Shown here in pieces: positions 16,186 to 22,003 of a stretch of DNA of 22,078 nt; within the stretch, counting starts at the first letter, position 1; each line of letters opens with the position of its first letter. The notes under the pieces are model-generated. The model saw only the letters and a program-made list of their open reading frames with translations, was not told where the DNA came from and made no database searches. Source of the DNA: JARKQH01 sp964631605 (GTDB lineage: Bacteria; Verrucomicrobiota; Verrucomicrobiia; Limisphaerales; UBA8199). Both the position numbers and the translations under genes were made by a program. Location of the stretch: positions 1 through 22,078 of the forward strand of contig CAZVYG010000081.1 of assembly GCA_964631605.1 (NCBI GenBank), in the 5' to 3' direction.

Positions 16186-16376
16186 ATGATCTCGTTCGAC
16201 ACCAACCTTCTTCTTTACGCCCTGAACCAGGATTGCACCGAGTATTCCGCAGCTCGGGCTTTCTTCGACTCGCTCTTACACTCCGTCATCAGGGCGTGAC
16301 GGAGTTCGCCACGCGCAATGAGAGTCACTTCACGGCCTTCGGTTTCACCCGAGTCTGGAATCCATTGCTCACCTAA
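16186..16376 (+). pseudogene. vapC: Collapsed VapC PIN-domain toxin (internal deletion plus frameshift)
   Basis: The ATG at 16186 opens a frame reading MISFDTNLLLYALN...SAARAFFDSL, a textbook PIN-domain N-terminus with the first acidic residue D5. This frame stops at 16299 after 37 residues. A second frame, shifted by -1, joins at about 16263-16280 and reads LALTLRHQGVTEFATRN then FTAFGFTRVWNPLLT, ending at TAA 16374-16376, which is the C-terminal quarter of the same VapC subfamily. About 65 of roughly 140 residues remain. The middle, with the other catalytic acidic residues, is gone, so RNase activity is not expected. The deletion length cannot be a multiple of three, since the two parts are out of frame. 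Confidence 0.78.
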
Positions 16377-16481
16377 CCCCGCTCGTTCATCGCCGGGTTG
16401 AACTTCGGCCCAAATGGCTGGTTCAACGGGGCAATCGGAAGTCAATCCAAACTCGTTGCTCGCGCTTTTTCGAGGCTGGCT

Positions 16482-16487
16482 TAGACT
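16482..16487 (+). promoter_or_regulatory. Candidate -10 element of prmC, leaderless geometry
   Basis: TAGACT ends 7 nt before the GTG at 16495. No convincing -35 sits at the right distance (TTGCTC at 16456-16461 is 20 nt away). It is reported because the same TAnnnT placement occurs at hisJ and vapB. Confidence 0.3.
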
Positions 16488-16494
16488 GCGACCC

Positions 16495-17370
16495 GTGACG
16501 GTTCTCGAAGCCATTCAACGCAGCACGGAGTTCCTCAGCCGCAAGGGCGTTGAATCGCCGCGGCTGCAGGCCGAGCTGCTGCTGGCCCACGTGCTCCGGT
16601 TGCCCCGGATGCGGCTTTACCTCAGCTTCGACCGGACGCTGATCCCGCCCGAGCAGGACCTTTACCGCGACCTGGTGTGCCGCCGCGGCCGGCGCGAACC
16701 CTTGCAGCACATTGTAGGCTCGACCTGCTTCTGCGGCCTGGAACTTGCGGTCAATCGCAACGTCCTCATCCCCCGCCCCGAAACCGAACTCCTGGCCGAG
16801 GCGGGCTGGGAAATCCTCAACCGCCGGGCAGTGCCCGCGTCGGGAACGTTGCGCGTGCTGGACTGGGGGACCGGCAGCGGTTGCCTGGCCATCGCCGTGG
16901 CGGTTCATTGTCCCCAGGCGGAAATCACGGCCGTTGACGCCTCCTCCGCCGCGCTGGAAGTGGCCGCCGGCAATGTCGCCCGGCACGGCCTCCCCAACCG
17001 CGTGCGCTTGAAGTTAAGCGACGGGTTCTCCGGGCTGGAGCCGGAGGAAAAGTTCGATTTGATCCTAAGCAATCCGCCGTATATCCCCACCGCCGAGATT
17101 GCCACACTGGAGCCCGAGGTGCGGGAGTTTGATCCGCGCTGCGCCTTGGACGGCGGGGCCGACGGCCTGGATTATTACCGCCGGTTTGCGCGCGAGGCCG
17201 GCGGACACCTCCGGCCCGGCGGCCAGGTGTTGCTGGAGTTTGGAGACGGCCAGGCCCAGGCCGTGCGGCAACTCTTTGAGGAGCAAAAGTGGATTGTCGA
17301 GGCGGTGAGAGAGGACTACACTCACCGCGCTAGAATACTAATCGCAAGCCAAACCAAAGCGAATGGATAG
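16495..17370 (+). CDS. prmC: Release-factor glutamine methyltransferase
   Basis: From GTG 16495 the product has 291 residues, close to the usual 277-290. An upstream in-frame ATG at 16414 would add 27 residues unlike the family. The N-terminal helical domain has SPRLQAELLLAHVL and EPLQHIVG; the next motif is VLIPRPETELL. The methyltransferase fold has the SAM loop VLDWGTGSGCLAIA (residues about 121-134) and the catalytic NPPY at 193-196 (ILSNPPYIP). PrmC methylates the Gln of the GGQ motif in RF1 and RF2, raising termination efficiency. prfA is not adjacent; the vapBC remnant lies upstream instead. The last 8 nt overlap murA. Confidence 0.92.
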   Translation: MTVLEAIQRSTEFLSRKGVESPRLQAELLLAHVLRLPRMRLYLSFDRTLIPPEQDLYRDLVCRRGRREPLQHIVGSTCFCGLELAVNRNVLIPRPETELLAEAGWEILNRRAVPASGTLRVLDWGTGSGCLAIAVAVHCPQAEITAVDASSAALEVAAGNVARHGLPNRVRLKLSDGFSGLEPEEKFDLILSNPPYIPTAEIATLEPEVREFDPRCALDGGADGLDYYRRFAREAGGHLRPGGQVLLEFGDGQAQAVRQLFEEQKWIVEAVREDYTHRARILIASQTKANG

Positions 17371-18625
17371 CCTGCTTATTAAGGGCGGAGTCCCGCTGCG
17401 GGGCGAAGTCATGATCAGCGGTTCGAAAAACGCCGTGCTGCCGATCATGGCCGCCTCCCTGCTGACGCCCGAGCCCTGCCTCATCCGCCGCGTGCCCAAC
17501 CTCAGCGACGTGCGTTTCATGGCTCAGATTCTCTCCTGGCTGGGCGCCGAAGTCCGCTTCGACCATGACACCGTTCGCATCCAGGCGCGCCGCGTCAAGG
17601 GCTGTGGCGATTACGACCTGGTCAGAAAGATGCGCGGTTCGATCTGCATCATGGGCCCCTTGCTGGGGCGCTTGCACAAGGCGGCGGTGTCCCTGCCGGG
17701 CGGCTGCGTGATCGGCGCGCGTCCCATCAACCTCCACCTCAAGGGCTTCGAAGCCTTGGGCGCTCGCGTCACAATTGAAGCGGGCTACGTCCACGCCGCC
17801 GCCAGACGCCTGGTCGGCTCCGCCGTCTTTCTGGGCGGCCGCGCCGGTTCGACCGTGCTGGGCACCGCCAACGTGATGATGGCCGCCACCCTGGCCGAAG
17901 GGGTCACCGTGATCGAAAGCGCCGCCTGCGAGCCGGAAGTCGTGGACCTGGCGAACTTCCTCAATGCCATGGGGGCGCGCATCACCGGCGCGGGCAGCCC
18001 GACCATCACCGTCACCGGCGTCAAAGAGCTGCATGGAGCCGAACACGAGGTCATTCCGGACCGCATCGAGGCGGCGACCTACGCCATCGCCGCCGCGGCA
18101 ACCAACGGCGAAGTCACCCTGCGCGGCGCGCGGGCCGACCACATGCACGCCGTGTTGGACAAGTTGCAGGACTGCGGGGTGCGCATCGAACGCGCGGGGC
18201 CGGACCTGCGGGTTCGGCGGGCGGGGCGGCTCAAGCCGGTGGACGTCACAACCCTGCCCTACGCGGGCTTTCCCACGGATGTCCAGGCGCAAATGATGGC
18301 CCTGATGTGCCTGGCGCCGGGCATCAGCATCATCACCGAGCGGATTTTTGAATCCCGCTTCATGCATGTCAGCGAACTGAGCCGCCTGGGCGCCGATATT
18401 GAAATCGAAGGCCCCAGTGCCATCATCAAGGGGGGCAAACCCCTGTCGGGCGCGCCCGTCATGGCCAGCGACCTGCGCGCCTCCGCCGCCCTGGTCATCG
18501 CCGGCCTGGCCGCCCGCGGCACCACCCAGGTCAACCGCGTGTACCATATTGACCGCGGCTATGAAAACCTGGACGGCAAGTTGCGCCTGTTGGGCGCCCG
18601 CATTGAACGCATCGAAGATTCATGA
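17363..18625 (+). CDS. murA: UDP-N-acetylglucosamine 1-carboxyvinyltransferase
   Basis: The 420-residue protein aligns almost without gaps in length to E. coli MurA (419). It has GSKNAVLPIMAASLL with K22 and N23, and the catalytic loop LPGGCVIGARPINLHL, with the cysteine at exactly position 115. It also has GFPTDVQAQMMAL and DLRASAALVIAGL, and ends with HIDRGYENLDGKLRLLGA. The enzyme adds enolpyruvate from PEP to UDP-GlcNAc, the first committed step of peptidoglycan synthesis. C115 is the residue alkylated by fosfomycin; its presence predicts a sensitive enzyme (inference). The gene overlaps prmC by 8 nt upstream and the next gene by ATGA downstream. TAGAAT at 17331-17336 inside prmC could add an internal promoter. 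Confidence 0.96.
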   Translation: MDSLLIKGGVPLRGEVMISGSKNAVLPIMAASLLTPEPCLIRRVPNLSDVRFMAQILSWLGAEVRFDHDTVRIQARRVKGCGDYDLVRKMRGSICIMGPLLGRLHKAAVSLPGGCVIGARPINLHLKGFEALGARVTIEAGYVHAAARRLVGSAVFLGGRAGSTVLGTANVMMAATLAEGVTVIESAACEPEVVDLANFLNAMGARITGAGSPTITVTGVKELHGAEHEVIPDRIEAATYAIAAAATNGEVTLRGARADHMHAVLDKLQDCGVRIERAGPDLRVRRAGRLKPVDVTTLPYAGFPTDVQAQMMALMCLAPGISIITERIFESRFMHVSELSRLGADIEIEGPSAIIKGGKPLSGAPVMASDLRASAALVIAGLAARGTTQVNRVYHIDRGYENLDGKLRLLGARIERIEDS

Positions 18626-19026
18626 CCAAGTTCATCACCATCCTCATCATTGCCCTGGTGCTCTTTGGCGGCTGGCACTTGTTCCTTTACTGGGAAAAAG
18701 TCAAGCAGGAGGAGGAAACCCAGCAGCAGCAGCAGGCGGCCTCGAAGGTGGTGCCCGAGCAGTTGCCCGGCCTGCCTTACACCCTTGAACAGAGCCTGTC
18801 CGCAGCTCAGGCCCAGGGGGCGGCGGGTCTCGAAGCCTGGATGAAGGCTTATGGCCACCTCGTGCAGGACCCCCGCAAAGCCTGGATTGAACTGGACTAT
18901 GTGCTGTTGATTTCCCGCAGCAACCCCGCCGAAGCCAAGCGCCTCTTCGCCGCCGTCAAGGAGCGCACCCCCGCCACCTCGCCCGTCTATCCCCGAATCA
19001 AGCAGCTCGAAAAAACTTACGAGTGA
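18622..19026 (+). CDS. Small membrane-anchored protein of unknown function
   Basis: The ATG overlaps the murA stop in an ATGA. The 134-residue product has one N-terminal membrane helix (about residues 4-24, FITILIIALVLFGGWHLFLYW), then a charged Lys/Glu/Gln stretch with a five-Gln run (residues 25-45). A soluble helical part follows that resembles TPR-like pairs (LEQSLSAAQAQGAAGLEAWMKAYGHLV and PRKAWIELDYVLLISRSNPAEAKRLFAAVKER). The N-in topology would place the soluble part in the periplasm. Tight coupling to murA suggests an envelope role, but no family was recognised and none is claimed. Confidence 0.72.
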   Translation: MTKFITILIIALVLFGGWHLFLYWEKVKQEEETQQQQQAASKVVPEQLPGLPYTLEQSLSAAQAQGAAGLEAWMKAYGHLVQDPRKAWIELDYVLLISRSNPAEAKRLFAAVKERTPATSPVYPRIKQLEKTYE

Positions 19027-19099
19027 CGATTTTTTTGCTGGCTTTGCCGCGCGCCACCCCCTAAGGTGCCATTAGAATCAAGCAACACCAAGCCGCCTT

Positions 19100-19624
19100 A
19101 TGGATGTCATTTTTAATTGTCCTAAATGCGAACAGGAACTGGCTGTTGACAGCTCGGGCGCGGGCACCGAAATCAATTGTCCCTCGTGCGGCGAGCTCAT
19201 CGTCATCCCCGAGCCCCCGCTGACCGGCCCCCGCCCCACTACCCCCGCCGCCCCGGCCGCCGCGCCGCCGCGCATGGAGGTGCATCCCATCAACCCCATC
19301 GCCTCCTCCGCCGCCGCGAAGGTCGAAATGCACCTCAAAGTGCCCGTGCGTTCGACGCCGACCGAAAGCCTCATCGAAAAACCGCTCCCTCCCCTCGAGG
19401 TCGCCGCCAAGGAAACGGACAAGAAAATCCGGACCAAAACCATCAAACACACCGACTGCATCGAGGTCGGCCACGACAAGTTTGACGATGTCGTCAGCAG
19501 TTTCCTGGGCAAGGTCGGTGAGTCGAACATCATCAGCATCACACCCCTGACCTACACGCACCTGGACATTGGCAGCCAGAAACTGCTCACTGATTTTGGG
19601 GTGCTGATTATCTATCGCGGCTGA
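19100..19624 (+). CDS. Zinc-ribbon protein with a C-terminal domain of unknown function
   Basis: The 174-residue protein starts with a zinc ribbon, C7-x2-C10 and C27-x2-C30 (FNCPKCEQELAVDSS, INCPSCGELIVIPEP). This is the small domain often found at the N-terminus of PVC proteins. A Pro/Ala-rich linker (about residues 37-100) leads to a compact C-terminal domain (about 105-174) beginning IRTKTIKHTDCIEVGHDKFD and ending LLTDFGVLIIYRG, which was not recognised. No signal peptide or membrane helix is present, so it is probably cytoplasmic. The gap after the previous gene is 73 nt and contains TAGAAT (19073-19078), a good -10 without a matching -35. No Shine-Dalgarno is seen. Confidence 0.75.
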   Translation: MDVIFNCPKCEQELAVDSSGAGTEINCPSCGELIVIPEPPLTGPRPTTPAAPAAAPPRMEVHPINPIASSAAAKVEMHLKVPVRSTPTESLIEKPLPPLEVAAKETDKKIRTKTIKHTDCIEVGHDKFDDVVSSFLGKVGESNIISITPLTYTHLDIGSQKLLTDFGVLIIYRG

Positions 19625-19631
19625 CCCTCGG

Positions 19632-19680
19632 GCGTGGGGCAGACCTCCCGGTCTGCCAGTGGCCGGGGCCTCCGGCCCCG
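19632..19680 (+). repeat. 49-bp direct repeat, copy 1 (two hairpins)
   Basis: Identical over 49 bp to 19752-19800. It contains hairpin A, GGCAGACC-TCCC-GGTCTGCC (19638-19657), and hairpin B, CGGGGCC-TCC-GGCCCCG (19664-19680), which extends by one base pair (19663 and 19681) in this copy. Confidence 0.92.
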
Positions 19681-19684
19681 GGCC

Positions 19685-19699
19685 GGAGTCGGAGACTCC
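19685..19699 (+). repeat. Hairpin GGAGTC-GGA-GACTCC
   Basis: A perfect 6-bp stem with a GGA loop, the reverse complement of the TCC loop of hairpin B. The outer CC and GG could pair across a single bulged C. Confidence 0.75.
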
Positions 19700-19706
19700 C
19701 GGAACC

Positions 19707-19725
19707 AGCAGGTCAGAGACCTGCT
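19707..19725 (+). repeat. Hairpin AGCAGGTC-AGA-GACCTGCT
   Basis: A perfect 8-bp stem with an AGA loop, located between the two 49-bp copies. No T-run follows, so it does not look like an ordinary terminator. Confidence 0.8.
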
Positions 19726-19751
19726 CCACCCTATAAACGCACCCATCTCGC

Positions 19752-19800
19752 GCGTGGGGCAGACCTCCCGGTCTGCCAGTGGCCGGGGCCTCCGGCCCCG
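19752..19800 (+). repeat. 49-bp direct repeat, copy 2 (two hairpins)
   Basis: An exact copy of 19632-19680, offset by 120 bp, with hairpin A at 19758-19777 and hairpin B at 19784-19800. The bases immediately outside both ends differ between the copies. Confidence 0.92.
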
Positions 19801-19848
19801 CACCGACCGCGCGACCACCGATATCCTTGTCCATCCCCGCACCGGAGC

Positions 19849-19866
19849 GCGGACATTCTTGTCCGC
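19849..19866 (+). repeat. Hairpin GCGGACA-TTCT-TGTCCGC
   Basis: A perfect 7-bp stem with a four-pyrimidine loop, in the same interval and style as the other palindromes but with an unrelated stem. Confidence 0.78.
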
Positions 19867-19919
19867 CTCTCTGCCGCCGTGCCCACCGCTCGACCACCGC
19901 TTGCCTGTTCCCTCTTCCC

Positions 19920-19939
19920 GCCAGCCGGGGACGGCTGGC
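19920..19939 (+). repeat. Hairpin GCCAGCCG-GGGA-CGGCTGGC
   Basis: A perfect 8-bp stem. The loop GGGA is the complement of TCCC, so on the minus strand this is a hairpin with the same loop as hairpin A and a wholly different stem. Confidence 0.8.
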
Positions 19940-19972
19940 GCTCATCTCCCAAGCCCCCAACGGCGGCGGGTA

Positions 19973-19987
19973 CAGCTTGCCAAGCTG
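19973..19987 (+). repeat. Hairpin CAGCTT-GCC-AAGCTG
   Basis: A perfect 6-bp stem with a GCC loop, the last palindrome before the sulfatase gene. Confidence 0.6.
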
Positions 19988-20032
19988 GCAGGAGCCGGCG
20001 GTCATTCAGTTGCAAGCCCCGTAAGAATAGGG

Positions 20033-20060
20033 GTGAAAAGCGCCGCGATTGGCGCATACT
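20033..20060 (+). promoter_or_regulatory. Weak candidate promoter of the sulfatase gene
   Basis: GTGAAA (20033-20038), a 16-nt spacer and CATACT (20055-20060), 8 nt before the ATG at 20069. Both hexamers are imperfect and no Shine-Dalgarno is present. Confidence 0.3.
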
Positions 20061-20068
20061 CCGGCTTG

Positions 20069-21529
20069 ATGAAAACCAAAGCGGTGGTGTGTGCGCTCGG
20101 GGGCGCGGCGCTGGCGGCAACCCTGTCGGCGGCGGAGCGGCCGAGTATCCTGCTGATCTTTGCCGATGATCTCGGTTGGCGGGACGTTGGCTTCAACGGA
20201 ACCGATTTCTACGAAACCCCGAACCTGGACCGGCTCGCCCGGGAAGGGATGGTGTTTCAACACGCCTATGCCGGCGGCGGCAATTGCCAACCCAGCCGCG
20301 CATGCCTGCTCTCCGGCCAGTACACGCCGCGGCACGGGGTTTATGCTGTGGAGAGCACCGAACGCGGACCGAAGAATCTGATGCGGATGGTGCCGGTGCC
20401 CAATCGGCATGGCCTGGCGGCGGAGAATTACACGCTGGCCGAAGCGCTCAAAGCGGCAGGGTATGTCACGGGCATCTTCGGCAAGTGGCACCTGGCGGGA
20501 GCCGATGGCGCGCCGCCGGAGGCCCAGGGTTTTGACGTAGTCCATGAGTCCTATGCCGGCTGGCGTGATGCCACGCCGGACCCGGCCAATCCCAAGGGGA
20601 TTTATTCCCTCACGCGCGCGGCGGGCGAGTTCATGGCGAAGCACCGGGATCGTCCGTTTTTCGCCTATGTCTCGCATTATGCCATCCACACGGCCTTGCA
20701 GGCGAAGCCCGCAACGCTGGACAAGTTCAAAGCCAAACCGCCCGGCCAGCAGCACAGCCACCCTTTATACGCCGCGTGCCTGGCGGATTTGGATGACGGC
20801 GTGGGGCTGTTGCTAAAGCAGCTCGCCGAGTTGGGCCTCGAGCGGAAAACGCTGGTCATCTTCACTTCGGACAACGGCGGCACGCAGCAATCATCGCAGG
20901 AACCGCTGCGGGGCAACAAGGGATGTTATTACGAAGGCGGCATCCGCGAACCCTTCATCGCCCGCTGGCCCGGCGTCATTCCTGCCGGCTCGCGCTGCGA
21001 CGTGCCGGTCATCAACGTGGACTTGTACCCCACCTTTCTCGAAGTGGCTGGGGCGACTGTGCCGAAAGACAAGGTGCTGGACGGCGAGAGCCTCCTGGCG
21101 CTTTTCCAGGGCGGCAAGGCGTTGAAACGCGAGGCCATCTTCTGGCATTTCCCCGGTTACCTGGATAATCCGGTATTGCGCGGGCGCGACCCGGTGTTTC
21201 GCACGCGCCCCGTGACCGTCATTCGCAAAGGCGACTGGAAATTGCACCTCTATCACGAGGAATGGCAGTTGGATGGCGGCCGCGCCCAAGTGGGAACCAA
21301 TAACGCGGTGGAACTCTACAACATTGCCGAGGACATCGGGGAAAGAAACAACCTCGCCGGAGCCAACCCCGCCAGGCGCGACGAATTGCTCGACGACCTC
21401 TTGAAATGGATCCCCAGCACCCAAGCCCTTTTGCCCACCGGGAAAAACCCGGATTACGACGCGACCGCAACGCGACCGGCCCCGGCCAGGAAAGGCAAGC
21501 GCCAAACAATTGGCAAGGCCGGCCAGTGA
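20069..21529 (+). CDS. Secreted arylsulfatase-type sulfatase (formylglycine-dependent)
   Basis: From ATG 20069 the product has 486 residues with a signal peptide (cleavage near A21/A22, LSAAERPS). The frame is open further upstream, but that part is palindrome-derived. Metal-binding residues start with D33-D34 (IFADDLGW). The formylglycine signature is C73-Q-P-S-R77 followed by ACLLSGQYTPRHG, the Cys-type site needing an anaerobic or FGE-type maturase. Further landmarks are GIFGKWHLAG, VSHYAIHTAL and the second metal site IFTSDNGG. The C-terminal subdomain contains VIRKGDWKLHLYHEEW and VELYNIAEDIGERNNLA. Family members remove sulfate esters from sulfated glycans in the periplasm or outside; the exact substrate cannot be read. 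A basic tail (PARKGKRQTIGKAGQ) ends the protein. Confidence 0.93.
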   Translation: MKTKAVVCALGGAALAATLSAAERPSILLIFADDLGWRDVGFNGTDFYETPNLDRLAREGMVFQHAYAGGGNCQPSRACLLSGQYTPRHGVYAVESTERGPKNLMRMVPVPNRHGLAAENYTLAEALKAAGYVTGIFGKWHLAGADGAPPEAQGFDVVHESYAGWRDATPDPANPKGIYSLTRAAGEFMAKHRDRPFFAYVSHYAIHTALQAKPATLDKFKAKPPGQQHSHPLYAACLADLDDGVGLLLKQLAELGLERKTLVIFTSDNGGTQQSSQEPLRGNKGCYYEGGIREPFIARWPGVIPAGSRCDVPVINVDLYPTFLEVAGATVPKDKVLDGESLLALFQGGKALKREAIFWHFPGYLDNPVLRGRDPVFRTRPVTVIRKGDWKLHLYHEEWQLDGGRAQVGTNNAVELYNIAEDIGERNNLAGANPARRDELLDDLLKWIPSTQALLPTGKNPDYDATATRPAPARKGKRQTIGKAGQ

Positions 21530-21796
21530 TTGGCGCTGTTTCTTTTCCTTCGCTCCGTCCTGATTCTCCTTCAGCGTCTTCTCGAAAACCTCGCGCCGTT
21601 TATCCTTGCACAGTTCGATGGCCTTTTTCTGCTGCGCGACCACCGATTCCCCGTTCCATCTTTCAGCGTGTTGCCCTGTCCACCGTCTGAATGCGACGGG
21701 GCCGAGCCGGGCCGGATGGTGTTGAACGAGCGGTGTGGATTTGATAGATTTTGGCGACGCCCATGAAATCGCTGATTGGCCAACCGAGTCCGAGCC

Positions 21797-21824
21797 GTGC
21801 CCCCGGGGCGTTGACCGGGGGCAC
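21797..21824 (+). repeat. 10-bp inverted repeat GTGCCCCCGG / CCGGGGGCAC
   Basis: A perfect 10-bp stem with an 8-nt loop (GGCGTTGA). No T-run follows, so it is not a typical intrinsic terminator. It could contribute to ending sulfatase transcription or belong to the palindrome family. Confidence 0.75.
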
Positions 21825-21850
21825 TTGAAGGTCGCGAAGCGTCTTGGAGT

Positions 21851-21868
21851 GCGGCAGTCCCCTGCCGC
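21851..21868 (+). repeat. Hairpin GCGGCAG-TCCC-CTGCCGC followed by TTTT
   Basis: A perfect 7-bp stem with a TCCC loop, the same loop as hairpin A 2 kb upstream. TTTT follows at 21869-21872, so it could also work as a terminator on the plus strand, although it lies 320 nt after the sulfatase stop. Confidence 0.75.
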
Positions 21869-21922
21869 TTTTCCCCGGCGGCTGGACCCACATTCCCACC
21901 TTCGCACTTTCGCACCTTGCTT

Positions 21923-21978
21923 TAGTCCCATAGTCCGATAGTCCGATAGTCCGATAGTCCCATGGTCGAATAGTCCCT
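21923..21978 (+). repeat. Seven-unit 8-bp tandem repeat (TAGTCCGA-like)
   Basis: The units in order are TAGTCCCA, TAGTCCGA three times, TAGTCCCA, TGGTCGAA and TAGTCCCT. The central units are identical and the edges degenerate, as in slippage-generated satellites. It is not within a supported gene. Confidence 0.9.
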
Positions 21979-22003
21979 TTTCGCCTTCCACCCTCCCACC
22001 TTC

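Larger units (their letters stand above)
19625..20068 (+). other. 444-nt non-coding interval dense with palindromes, between the zinc-ribbon and sulfatase genes
   Basis: The interval holds at least nine perfect hairpins with 6-8-bp stems and 2-4-nt loops, described below, and an exact 49-bp duplication. A frame open through it (from 19634, in frame with the sulfatase) reads low-complexity Arg/Ser/Gly/Pro sequence produced by the palindromes and is not a gene. The last 60 nt before 20069 carry the likely sulfatase promoter. Confidence 0.75.
21530..22003 (+). other. 474-nt interval without a supported gene, with palindromes and a tandem repeat
   Basis: After the sulfatase stop there is a stretch (about 21537-21645) that on the minus strand reads a charged Lys/Glu-rich peptide without a start. 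Next comes a GC-rich part with two hairpins (21797-21824 and 21851-21868), then the 8-bp tandem repeat (21923-21978) flanked on both sides by C/T-rich, CACCTT-like sequence. The long minus-strand frame across it runs antisense to the sulfatase and is not considered a gene. Confidence 0.6.

Noticed and set aside
16414..16494. Upstream ATG for prmC
   Set aside because: The extra 27 residues have no family counterpart. GTG 16495 gives the normal length.
19632..19800. Repeat-spacer-repeat resembling a minimal CRISPR
   Set aside because: Only two copies, a 49-bp repeat full of GC palindromes, a 71-bp spacer that itself holds two hairpins, and no cas gene nearby.
19634..20068. Upstream extension of the sulfatase reading frame (145 extra codons)
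   Set aside because: The frame crosses the palindrome cluster and reads low-complexity sequence. A proper signal peptide begins at ATG 20069.
20891..21991. 366-codon minus-strand frame across the sulfatase 3' half and the tandem repeat
   Set aside because: Its start lies in the 8-bp satellite and most of it is antisense to a conserved enzyme. Only a short stretch looks protein-like (kept as a low-interest finding).
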